Assembly: GCA_018343915.1 (NCBI GenBank)
Contig: JABRWF010000008.1
Location: forward strand, 62,001 to 126,000
Direction: 5' to 3'
Source: Agroathelia rolfsii
Taxonomy: Eukaryota; Basidiomycota; Agaricomycetes; Amylocorticiales; Amylocorticiaceae
DNA length: 64,000 nt
The stretch's first letter is position 1, and every line of letters begins with the position of its first letter. The notes beneath the pieces are model-generated. The model searched no databases. It was given only the letters and a program-made list of their open reading frames with translations, and had not been told where the DNA came from. Shown here piece after piece: positions 11,020 to 19,443 of the stretch. The position numbers were made by a program, and so were the translations under genes.

Positions 11020-11800
11020 TGTCAAGGGTACACTCCTTGACTTTAGAATATTCGCAGGTCAACACCCACAATTATTTCAAAATACAAAGAATGCACTCTC
11101 TTAACGTTAAGTACTTAGAAGTACCCGCAAATAAGTGTTCCCACAGATATTACCACCCTTATTCTATTGAGGGGGCAACCGAGTACTTTCTTATCTTACT
11201 TGCAATTGATGCTCTTATGTTCACGCTCACATGCTTAAGGGGATTTTCACCACCTTCAAATAGAGAGAGGAGAGAAAGAGAGAGTAGGGGGGGGGGCTAG
11301 GACATATGGCCTAGGCCTAAGGAATTTACCCTGAAGGCGAAGTGTTTCATTAGTAATCTATATAAGGGAGATATGTCATGAGATGGAATTTTTGCCGATT
11401 TTTCGGTCTATCTCTTGTATTATTTAGACCAATATTTATTTAGTTATTACATTTTTCTTTCCTTTTTTTATTTTTCTTATAAAAATTACCCTTTAGGGCG
11501 TGGACTGTGGGCAGTGCAGTGGTCATGTGATTGGCCCTCACGTGTTCCAAGCCGCACGTCACAGGAGTAATCTCGGGGCTGTGCAAACTTCCTCTTCACC
11601 ATCACGCACAGCCTAGGAACACAAGACTTCCTCCCCTGATCGATTCCTAACGGTTACCGGTACCGGTCCGGAAACGGATCTCCACACGGATGCCCGGTGG
11701 AGTTAGGTTAAAAGATCTTCCCCTGCATTGCCACTGTCATACTTCTATCTCCCTCTGCGCACAGACCATTAATGCTGCGCACGGACCATTCAGTAAATAG

Positions 11801-11846
11801 TATAAATAGTGCATGTAACTTGTCCTGAAGAGCTCAGCTTCGACCT
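11801..11846 (+). promoter_or_regulatory. A3 LTR core promoter and predicted transcript start
   Basis: TATAAATA (11801-11808) lies 35 nt upstream of AGCTTCGACCT (11836-11846). This 11-mer is the exact reverse complement of the primer-binding site, so 11836 is the predicted first base of the RNA. It sits inside an imperfect dyad with arms at 11818-11830 and 11853-11864 (ACTTG/CAAGT and CCTGAAG/CTTCAGG). Confidence 0.75.
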
Positions 11847-11858
11847 CTTCGCCTTCAG

Positions 11859-11917
11859 GCAAGTAACCAAAGGATTGTATTCATTAATATAGATTACTAA
11901 TATAACTTCGCCTTCAG
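11859..11917 (+). other. Candidate 5' leader intron in the A3 LTR (GC-AG)
   Basis: CAG|GCAAGT at the left, TACTAAT (11895-11901) as branch site and TTCAG at the right give a 59-nt intron starting 23 nt after the predicted transcript start. The sequence before each splice site is the same direct repeat CTTCGCCTTCAG. Families B, C and D have the same arrangement. Confidence 0.5.
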
Positions 11918-12225
11918 GGTATACACTCGTAGGCCTAGGCCCTCGTCCTAGCTCATTCCCCTTTCCCTCTCCCTCTCTCTCTCTTATATTAGGAGGCGGT
12001 GCAAATCCCCTCACGTATGCGCGTGTGAACTAGGAGTGACGATCACGTAAGAGCTAAGAAAGTACCCGGCATGCCCTCAATAGATAAAGGGTTGTTATAC
12101 CTGTGGGAACACTCTTGCGTGGGTACTTCAATACTTAAGTGTTAAGAGGTGTATTGTTTGATTGTGCGCACAAGTAGGCTCTCCACGCCCAACGTCACAT
12201 AGTCAAGGAGTATACCCTTGACATT

Positions 12226-12236
12226 AGGTCGAAGCT
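12226..12236 (+). other. A3 primer-binding site, self-priming type
   Basis: AGGTCGAAGCT lies 2 nt after the LTR and is complementary over exactly 11 nt to the predicted RNA 5' end at 11836-11846. It lacks the TGG start expected for binding a tRNA 3' CCA end. The element is inferred to prime minus-strand synthesis with its own RNA, as Tf1 does. Confidence 0.75.
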
Positions 12237-12702
12237 ACCAAGATCCCTCGGACTTCCACGGTCTGAGAAGGCAAGAATAGCGATCTTGCATGAAGAGCAC
12301 CCCCTTTCACATTTTTCATCACGAACATCTTCTGAGCACGTAAGCAGTGAACTACTTCAGGAAGACATTGTGCAGTGCCCTCCAAAGCCTGTTTACAACC
12401 CTGTTTAGACAAGAATAGGGTATACGTTCTACCTGATTTCTTGGCTGTATCCAAAGCACAATACAAGTCTAAAAAGCTTGGTGTTCTAGGAGTCCCTCAT
12501 GGGGATTAAAGTTTATCACTGCTAAGCGTGAGTGGCACCTTTTACCACCCCCCCCTGCCATTCAAATTTTTGTGTGTGATTTTTGGTGTGACTACGGTAC
12601 GGGCAAGCTCTAGCCCCGGAAGAAGAAGACAATCACGCTAACCGCATCAGGAAACCGGTACGACCACCGGTGACGAAGAAGACCGTCTTACTCGCTCTGT
12701 GA
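12237..12702 (+). other. A3 5' untranslated leader
   Basis: This is non-coding leader between the primer-binding site and gag. It contains a run of Cs near 12548. Equivalent leaders are seen in A6 and A7. I see no open frame in it that looks like a gene. Confidence 0.6.
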
Positions 12703-14169
12703 ATGAGCACACGCAAAGGCACAACTTACAAACCAAAAGAAGTCCCCGTCCCGTGGGCAACAAAATCCACCGCATCACCCCCCGAAGTTACAAGAGAAAT
12801 CGCGTCAAGCTCGGCTCCGCACATTTCTGAAGAAGAAGAAGAGGAATCCGGAGAAGAAGCCACCTCTACTAAAGCATCCCCGCCAAAAACCCCAGAAGGA
12901 GAAGAAGAAGCCGTCTCAGAATATCCATCCCCATCTGAGTTCCGGCGAAAGTTCACTACCAAATCCCCCTACCCCTCCTCCCCTATCGCTCCTCATCCCT
13001 CTCTATCCAAAAGCCGCCGCGAACGCCGCAAAGAAAAGCGCAAGGAAACCTTTGAAGAAGAAGAACCAGTCACGATGTCTCTCCCACAAGAACTCGGACA
13101 AATCCTGGCCCTTCTCCAGGCCAACCAAGCCCGCATCCAAGTCTCCATGGAGCAAATGCAGGAGACACAAGCACGTTTCGCCGATCTCCTGGAACGGGAA
13201 CAGCCAGCACCCGCCACTGTCGCCGCTACTTCCACCCCTAAGGAAATCGGACAATCCCCAGAAAAATGGTCCGGTGATTGATCGAAATACCAATCTTTTA
13301 TTTTTGGGTTTGAAAACCACATCAAACTCAACCCAAAAATATACGCGTCTGACTACACCAAAGCCAGATATTTTGTAGGATTACTGGAAGGAGCGCCGAA
13401 GGCATGGAGTCAGAAGTTCGATGATGTCATCGATACAAAGGGGTTCAGCTTTGAAAAGGACCTTTACGCAAAATTCAAAGCTCTGTATGGAGCAAGAGAT
13501 TTTGGGAGGATTGCCCTCCAAAAACTACAAGATCTAAAGCAGGGGACTTCTTCGGTGGCAGATTTTACGGCGACCTTTTCCACTCTCGCCAACCAGACCA
13601 AACTGTCAAACGAAGATTTGAGAGTCCGCTACTGGCAAGCCCTTTCGCCTAAAATCAAAGGGGTAATTGGCGGATATCCAAAGGAGCGCCGCAACTCTCT
13701 AGAAAGTCTGATGGAAGCAGCTGTTGATGCGGAGGAAGGTCTACGTGACGCCGGAGTTTGGACAGACGGTTGGAAACCTCGTCCCCGTTTCCAGAACCAG
13801 GGAACCGCCGCTAACCCTATTACAATCAATGCGGTCCAAGCCACCCCGTCACCCATTGCTCCTAGCAGCCAAGGCCCTCGCCGACCACCTCGAGACCTAA
13901 GCACAGTACAGTGCTATAACTGCCAACAATGGGGGCACTTTGCATCAAACTGTACCAACCCTCGAGTCTCAAGATACCAGGGTTCTAGACCAAGGGTCCA
14001 GGCAACGACAGCAACCGCAGCACCCCCTTCGACGGACCAACTAGGAGCTTCCGCTGCTTCCGACGATATTAACGAAGGCTCCTCTACAATGACAATGGCC
14101 GACTTACAAGCACTAGTCGAGCAACAGGCTATGGCGTTGGCCGCCTTTAAGGACAAGGCGGGTTTTTAG
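12703..14169 (+). pseudogene. gag: A3 gag with one nonsense codon
   Basis: Gag is the structural protein that packages element RNA into cytoplasmic particles. The ATG at 12703 starts an acidic, Ser/Pro/Glu-rich N-terminus. A coiled-coil-like segment (QANQARIQVSMEQMQETQARF) and the retrotransposon gag core follow. A CCHC zinc knuckle (CYNCQQWGHFASNC, from residue 404) sits near the C-terminus. The frame is open for 488 codons except for TGA at 13279-13281, where the A7 copy has TGG, so this is a single G-to-A change in SGDWSKYQ. Gag ends at TAG 14167-14169, immediately after the frameshift heptamer. It may still be functional by readthrough, but as read it is inactivated. Confidence 0.9.
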
Positions 14170-14203
14170 AAGGGTCGACGGAAAGGGCCATTTCGGCCGA
14201 CCC
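14160..14203 (+). promoter_or_regulatory. A3 -1 ribosomal frameshift site and hairpin
   Basis: The heptamer GGGTTTT (14160-14166) fits X XXY YYZ in the gag frame (G GGT TTT) and is followed at once by the gag stop TAG. A -1 slip continues into pol at TTA. Downstream, GGGTC (14172-14176) can pair with GACCC (14199-14203), and within it GGCC pairs with GGCC around ATTTC. Pol has no ATG near its start, which supports expression by frameshift. Confidence 0.8.
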
Positions 14204-17200
14204 ATATTTGTCAAATAGATTCTCTTCTTTTCTTTCTTTAAATTCGGTTTCCATTTCTGGTGCGCATGGACAGCACCTCCACATTCCCATCATGTTCCAT
14301 GGACAATTCTCTTCTCTTGTAACACTAGCTATGATTGATTCCGGAGCCTCCTCTTCATTTATTCATTCCCGTTTTGTAAAAGAAAACAAGATAAAAACAA
14401 AAAAATTACCTTGCACTATTCCTATATATAATATAGACAATTCGCTCAATGCACAAGGCAGTATCGAAGAGATAGTCATTCTTGAAACAAGCATTGGAGG
14501 AATCCAAAAGAAGCTCCCATTTTTGGTCACAGACATTGGACCCGAGAACGTAATCCTAGGTATAGACTGGCTCCGGTTGGAAAACCCGGTAATCGATTGG
14601 TCAGCAGGGAGAGTCATGCACCCTGATCGGTTAACCATTGCCTCCAATCTTTTACCAGAATGGGCATCAGAGTACGCATCAGTATTCTCTAAAGAAGCCT
14701 CCCAGAGAATGCCGCTTCGAAAACCCTGGGATCACAAGATTGAGCTCAAGGATGGCGTGCAACTCCGAAGAAGCAAGGCCTACCCACTTTCAGTAAAGGA
14801 AGAGGAAGCATTGGTAGACTACCTTAAGGAGAACCTTGAAAAAGGATACATCAGGAAATCTGAAAGCCCGATTGCCGCCCCTATGTTCTTCGTCCCAAAA
14901 AAGAATGGTACACTCCGCCCAGTTCAGGACTACCGCAAGCTCAACGCAGAAACAATTGAGAATGCGTACCCCCTGCCCCTTATTTCAGAGCTGCAGGACA
15001 AAATGACTAAGTTCCGAACGTTTTGTAAAATTGACCTACGATGGGGCTTTAACAATATCCGAATCCGAGAAGGGGATGAACACAAGGCCGCCTTCATCAC
15101 CAACAAGGGACTATTCGAACCTACGGTAATGACCTTTGGTCTGTGCAACGCGCCAGCAACAATGCAAACTATGATGGATGACCTCTTCTATAAGTTCAAT
15201 CAATTAGGATGGCTAGTTCACTATATCGACGATATCATCATTGGTGCACAAACCGAGGTCGAACTTCGAAAGCGTGTTCTAGAAGCTCTAGGAATCCTCA
15301 AGGCAAATGATCTCTTTGCCAACCTGGAGAAATTTGAATACAACGTCCCCGAGGTTGATATTCTCGGTGCCCTCATTTCCTTCGGCTCAATACGAATGAC
15401 CCCAGAAAAGGTCAAGGCGGTTCTAGACTGGCCTACCCCTCAGAAAGTCTCCGACGTCAGGCGCTTCCGCGGACTTGCAAATTACTACCGCCGCTTCATC
15501 CGGAACTTCGCCCAAATGTGCAAACCACTTGATCGCTTAACCGGCAAGACTGAATGGAAATGGGAACGGGAAGAACAGGAAGCATTTGATAGCCTAAAGA
15601 AGGCGTTCACTTCTGCACCCGTACTTGGCGCATACTCTCAAACTGCGGAAACTCGCCTTGAGACCGATGCCTCCAACTTTGCAACAGGCGCAGTTTTACT
15701 CCAGAAGCAGAACGACAACTCGTGGCGCCCCATTGCTTTCCTTTCCCAAGCTATGAACGATGCTGAACGGAATTACAATATATGGGATAAAGAAATGCTG
15801 GGAATTATTAGGGCCCTAGATGCGTGGCGGCACTACCTTATTGGTTTACCACATCCCTTCGAAATACGGACAGATCATAAAAATTTGGAATACTGGAAAA
15901 CGGCACGGAACCTAACACGTCGCCAAGCCAGATGGTCCCTATTCTTATCAGAATTCCGCTTTACAATTTCCTATCTCCGAGGATCCGAGAATGGTCGTGC
16001 CGACCCCCTCTCCCGCCGACCAGACTTCCAACGCTCCGACGAAGAGGACAACCTTGATCAGGTAGTCCTAGATCCAAAGCTATTCCGGATTAATGCCGCT
16101 AGGAGAGGACATGTGGAAATACAAGGAGAAAAAGGAATTCTGGATCGTATTCGAAGTAAGGCTAAAGATGCAGAAATTGCAAACGCCTTGGGATTGGTTA
16201 AGGAACTCGGACCGATCAAATTGCAGAAAGGGCTAGAAGAATGGAATGAGGAAAACAGTCTGATCCTACATCTAGGAAAAGTCTACGTACCCCGTGACAC
16301 CACCCTTCGGAACGACATTATCCGGTTACATCACGATGTCCCAGCAGCAGGCCACCCTGGTCGTCACAAGACTCTGGAACTCGTATCAAGGAACTATTGG
16401 TGGCCTGGCCTCACTAAGGCCGTCAATGATTACGTATCCTCATGTCCAAATTGCCTTGCCTCGAAAACGTCTAGATCTATGCCCGTAGGACCTTTGTCTC
16501 CCTTACCCACCCCCGAACGACCTTGGGAACACGTAACATCAGACATGATTGTCAAACTTCCCGAATCGCAGGGCTTTGATTCCATCCTAGTAGTGGTGGA
16601 TCGATTGACAAAAATGTGCCACTTAATCCCATGTATAGAAGCAATCACAGCTTCCGAAATGGCAGACCTATACCTGGCACACGTCTTCCGGCTACACGGC
16701 CTTCCCCGACAATGGACTTCTGATCGAGGCCCCCAATTCGCTGGAAAAGTCATGAGGGAAATTCATAAGCGACTGGATATCAAGACCTCTTTGTCTACCG
16801 CCTATCACCCGCAGTCCGACGGACAAACCGAACGACTTAATCAAGAAGTTGAGGTTTACCTGAGAAACTACGTGTCACACCGGCAGGACAACTGGGCCGG
16901 ACTTTTACCGCTTGCCGAATTCGCTCTCAACAATCGACAGCAGGCCTCCACCGGATCATCCCCCTTCGAAATGAACTACGGTTTTTCCCCCCGTATGAAC
17001 CTCACAACAGCAAGCATACCAAGTACTGAAGGGGCACAAATATGGACAGACAAGATTAAGGAACTCCAAGAAGACGCCAGGGCAGCTTTAGACCATGCGG
17101 CCAGTAGAATGAAATACTTCTTTGATAAACACGCAGCAGAAGTCCCAAAATATGCTGTGGGAAACAAAGTTTGGCTAAGCACAGAAAACATCAAGCTAGC

Positions 17201-17702
17201 CCAACCCTCGAAGAAGCTCTCAGCTAAGTGGATCGGTCCTTACAAAATCACCGAACTAGTAGGAAACCGAGCAGTCCGGCTTGCCATCCCAAAAAGGTGG
17301 ACCATCCATGACGTCTTCCACGTCTCCCTGATCAAGCCCCACGTTCAAGTGGAATCCAGACCCCTTGCTACCATTCCAGAAGTTGTCGAAATAGAAGGAG
17401 AAGAAGAACACGAGGTATTGCAAATTAAGGACAGCCGACTAAGCCCACATACAAAGAAACTTGAATACCTGGTCGAATGGAAAGGATACCCGGGAGAAGA
17501 TTCATGGGAAAAAGAAGCCAACATCACAAACGCCCCACGACTGATTAAGGAATTCCACAAAAAGAACCCTAAAGCACCTAAACACCTTTCGGCTGCAGTC
17601 TTTGTGGATCTTCCATTTCGACCAATTGAGAACTTCACGGAAACGACGGAGAAGATCGGAGGGACATGGGAACTTGGGATGTTCCGGAGGAAATCCCCTT
17701 AG
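14166..17702 (+). CDS. pol: A3 Pol polyprotein (protease, RT, RNase H, integrase, chromodomain)
   Basis: An intact 1178-residue Pol, read by -1 frameshift from gag (full Gag-Pol about 1666 residues). In order: aspartic protease with DSGA (Asp58) that cleaves the polyprotein; reverse transcriptase with YIDD (Asp355 and Asp356); RNase H (TDASNFATGAVLL, later TDHKNLEYW); integrase with an HHCC zinc finger (His723, His730, Cys760, Cys763) and catalytic Asp793, Asp853, Glu889, a D-35-E spacing; a GPY-type region; and a chromodomain from about 1097 (YLVEWKGYPGEDSWE). The chromodomain places it among chromoviruses of the Tf1/sushi type. It ends at TAG 17700-17702 just before the polypurine tract. 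Residues are numbered from 14166. Confidence 0.96.
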   Translation, partial: LEGSTERAISADPYLSNRFSSFLSLNSVSISGAHGQHLHIPIMFHGQFSSLVTLAMIDSGASSSFIHSRFVKENKIKTKKLPCTIPIYNIDNSLNAQGSIEEIVILETSIGGIQKKLPFLVTDIGPENVILGIDWLRLENPVIDWSAGRVMHPDRLTIASNLLPEWASEYASVFSKEASQRMPLRKPWDHKIELKDGVQLRRSKAYPLSVKEEEALVDYLKENLEKGYIRKSESPIAAPMFFVPKKNGTLRPVQDYRKLNAETIENAYPLPLISELQDKMTKFRTFCKIDLRWGFNNIRIREGDEHKAAFITNKGLFEPTVMTFGLCNAPATMQTMMDDLFYKFNQLGWLVHYIDDIIIGAQTEVELRKRVLEALGILKANDLFANLEKFEYNVPEVDILGALISFGSIRMTPEKVKAVLDWPTPQKVSDVRRFRGLANYYRRFIRNFAQMCKPLDRLTGKTEWKWEREEQEAFDSLKKAFTSAPVLGAYSQTAETRLETDASNFATGAVLLQKQNDNSWRPIAFLSQAMNDAERNYNIWDKEMLGIIRALDAWRHYLIGLPHPFEIRTDHKNLEYWKTARNLTRRQARWSLFLSEFRFTISYLRGSENGRADPLSRRPDFQRSDEEDNLDQVVLDPKLFRINAARRGHVEIQGEKGILDRIRSKAKDAEIANALGLVKELGPIKLQKGLEEWNEENSLILHLGKVYVPRDTTLRNDIIRLHHDVPAAGHPGRHKTLELVSRNYWWPGLTKAVNDYVSSCPNCLASKTSRSMPVGPLSPLPTPERPWEHVTSDMIVKLPESQGFDSILVVVDRLTKMCHLIPCIEAITASEMADLYLAHVFRLHGLPRQWTSDRGPQFAGKVMREIHKRLDIKTSLSTAYHPQSDGQTERLNQEVEVYLRNYVSHRQDNWAGLLPLAEFALNNRQQASTGSSPFEMNYGFSPRMNLTTASIPSTEGAQIWTDKIKELQEDARAALDHAASRMKYFFDKHAAEVPKYAVGNKVWLSTENIKLAQPSKKLSAKWIGPYKITELVGNRAVRLAIPKRWTIHDVFHVSLIKPHVQVESRPLATIPEVVEIEGEEEHEVLQIKDSRLSPHTKKLEYLVEWKGYPGEDSWEKEANITNAPRLIKEFHKKNPKAPKHLSAAVFVDLPFRPIENFTETTEKIGGTWELGMFRRKSP

Positions 17703-17713
17703 GAAGGGGGTAA

Positions 17714-18563
17714 TGTCATGAGATGGAATTTTTGCCGATTTTTCGGTCTATCTCTTGTATTATTTAGACCAATATTTATTTAGTTATTACATTTTTCTTT
17801 CCTTTTTTTATTTTTCTTATAAAAATTACCCTTTAGGGCGTGGACTGTGGGCAGTGCAGTGGTCATGTGATTGGCCCTCACGTGTTCCAAGCCGCACGTC
17901 ACAGGAGTAATCTTGGGGCTGTGCAAACTTCCTCTTCACCATCACGCACAGCCTAGGAACACAAGACTTCCTCCCCTGATCGATTCCTAACGGTTACCGG
18001 TACCGGTCCGGAAACGGATCTCCACACGGATGCCCGGTGGAGTTAGGTTAAAAGATCTTCCCCTGTATTGCCACTGTCATACTTCTATCTCCCTCTGCGC
18101 ACAGACCATTAATGCTGCGCACGGACCATTCAGTAAATAGTATAAATAGTGCATGTAACTTGTCCTGAAGAGCTCAGCTTCGACCTCTTCGCCTTCAGGC
18201 AAGTAACCAAAGGATTGTATTCATTAATATAGATTACTAATATAACTTCGCCTTCAGGGTATACACTCGCAGGCCTAGGCCCTCGTCCTAGCCCATTCCC
18301 CTTTCCCTCTCCCTCTCTCTCTCTTATATTAGGAGGCGGTGCAAATCCCCTCACGTGTGCGCGTGTGAACTAGGAGTGACGATCACGTAAGAGCTAAGAA
18401 AGTACCCGGCACGCCCTCAATAGATAAAGGGTTGTTGTACCTGTGGGAACACTCTTGCGTGGGTACTTCAATACTTAAGTGTTAAGAGGTGTATTGTTTG
18501 ATTGTGTGCACAAGTAGGCTCTCCACGCCCAACGTCACATAGTCAAGGAGTATACCCTTGACA
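17714..18563 (+). repeat. 3' LTR of A3
   Basis: An 850-bp LTR preceded by the polypurine tract AGGAAGGGGGTAA (17701-17713). It differs from the 5' LTR at about eight sites, all C/T or G/A. Confidence 0.95.
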
Positions 18564-18859
18564 AGATACAACCTGGGTTTTACTTACCTGAAGGCAAAGA
18601 GGTCGAAGCTGAGCTCTTCAGGACAAGTTACATACACTATTTATACTAATATTGAATGGTCCATGTGCAGCATGGATGGTCTGTGTGCAGAGGGAAATAG
18701 AAGTATAAGAGTGGCAATGCAGGGGAAGAACATTTAGCCTAACTCCACTGGGCATCTGTGTGGAGATCCATTTCTGGACTAGTACCGGTAACTGTTAGGA
18801 ATAGTTCAGGGAAGGAAGGCTGTGTTCCTGGGCTGCGCATGGTGATGAAGGGGAAGTGT

Positions 18860-19213
18860 TGTTGAAGGGCAAAGCTGGATTATAAATATGTGTAATATTT
18901 TATTCCTTTCTCCTTTCTCTTAATTCTCATGGAACGATGCGCTACGGACATTTTACCTTACGGATGTATATTGCTTGTTACATGTTTTGCTTCCATGTCA
19001 CATGACTAATGTTTATACTGATGCGTCCACACTTCATAGTGCTCCATCTGTTTGTTTCTTACTACAGTTGGAGTGTGAGTTATTATTCTTTTGTTTCTCT
19101 TTTGCACCTCTAATTCCTTTACAGTAATATTATATTAGGTGCAATAAAGATCTGTTTGTTTCTTACTACAGTTGGAGTTAATATTATATTAGTATTCTCC
19201 CTTAATTTTAACA
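18860..19213. mobile_element. Copia-like solo LTR, 354 bp
   Basis: This insertion in the A4 LTR begins TGTTGAAGG and ends TTTTAACA, with a perfect target duplication AGTGT (18855-18859 and 19214-19218). The length and TGTTG/AACA ends resemble Copia LTRs, but no internal region is present, so superfamily and strand are uncertain. It holds an internal direct repeat including TTTGTTTCTTACTACAGTTG, the two copies about 105 nt apart (near 19050 and 19155). Confidence 0.7.
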
Positions 19214-19443
19214 AGTGTATGTAGCCCCAAGATTACTCCTGTGACGTGCGGCTTGGAAACACGTGAGGGCCAATCACATGACCACTGCACTGCCTACAGT
19301 CCATGCCCTAAAGGGGTAATTTGATAAGAAATAAAAAGGAAAAGAAAGGAAAATGCCATAACTAATTAAATAATAGTCCAAATAATACAAGAGAATATCC
19401 GAAAAATCGCCAAAAATTTCCTACTCATGACATTACCCCCTTC

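Larger units (their letters stand above)
11374..12223 (+). repeat. 5' LTR of A3
   Basis: The LTR runs TGTCATGAG to CCCTTGACA, 850 bp. U3 has a CCAAT-type ATTGG and a CACGTG E-box (about 11527-11547). TATAAATA is at 11801, and the end forms a hairpin, GTCAAGG/CCTTGAC. Confidence 0.95.
11374..18563 (+). mobile_element. Full-length Gypsy chromovirus A3
   Basis: This 7190-bp element has 850-bp LTRs at both ends and a perfect target duplication AGATA (11369-11373 and 18564-18568). Internal order is primer-binding site, 5' leader, gag, -1 frameshift site, pol (protease, RT, RNase H, integrase, chromodomain), polypurine tract. The LTRs differ at about eight positions, all transitions, so it is among the youngest insertions. 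Pol is fully open; gag has a single nonsense codon. It is the best reference copy for family A in the window. Confidence 0.96.
11020..19432 (-). mobile_element. 3' LTR of minus-strand Gypsy A4, split in three
   Basis: The pieces are 11020-11373, 18569-18859 and 19219-19432, together about 859 bp. The LTR is interrupted by the full-length A3 element and by a Copia-like solo LTR, each with its own target duplication. An uninterrupted relative at 58170-58646 runs through the A3 insertion point, confirming the split. It abuts the A4 polypurine tract and pol at 19433. Confidence 0.9.

Noticed and set aside
12226..12236. tRNA-primed primer-binding site
   Set aside because: The sequence after the LTR does not begin TGG, and its exact 11-nt match is to the element's own transcript start in several families.
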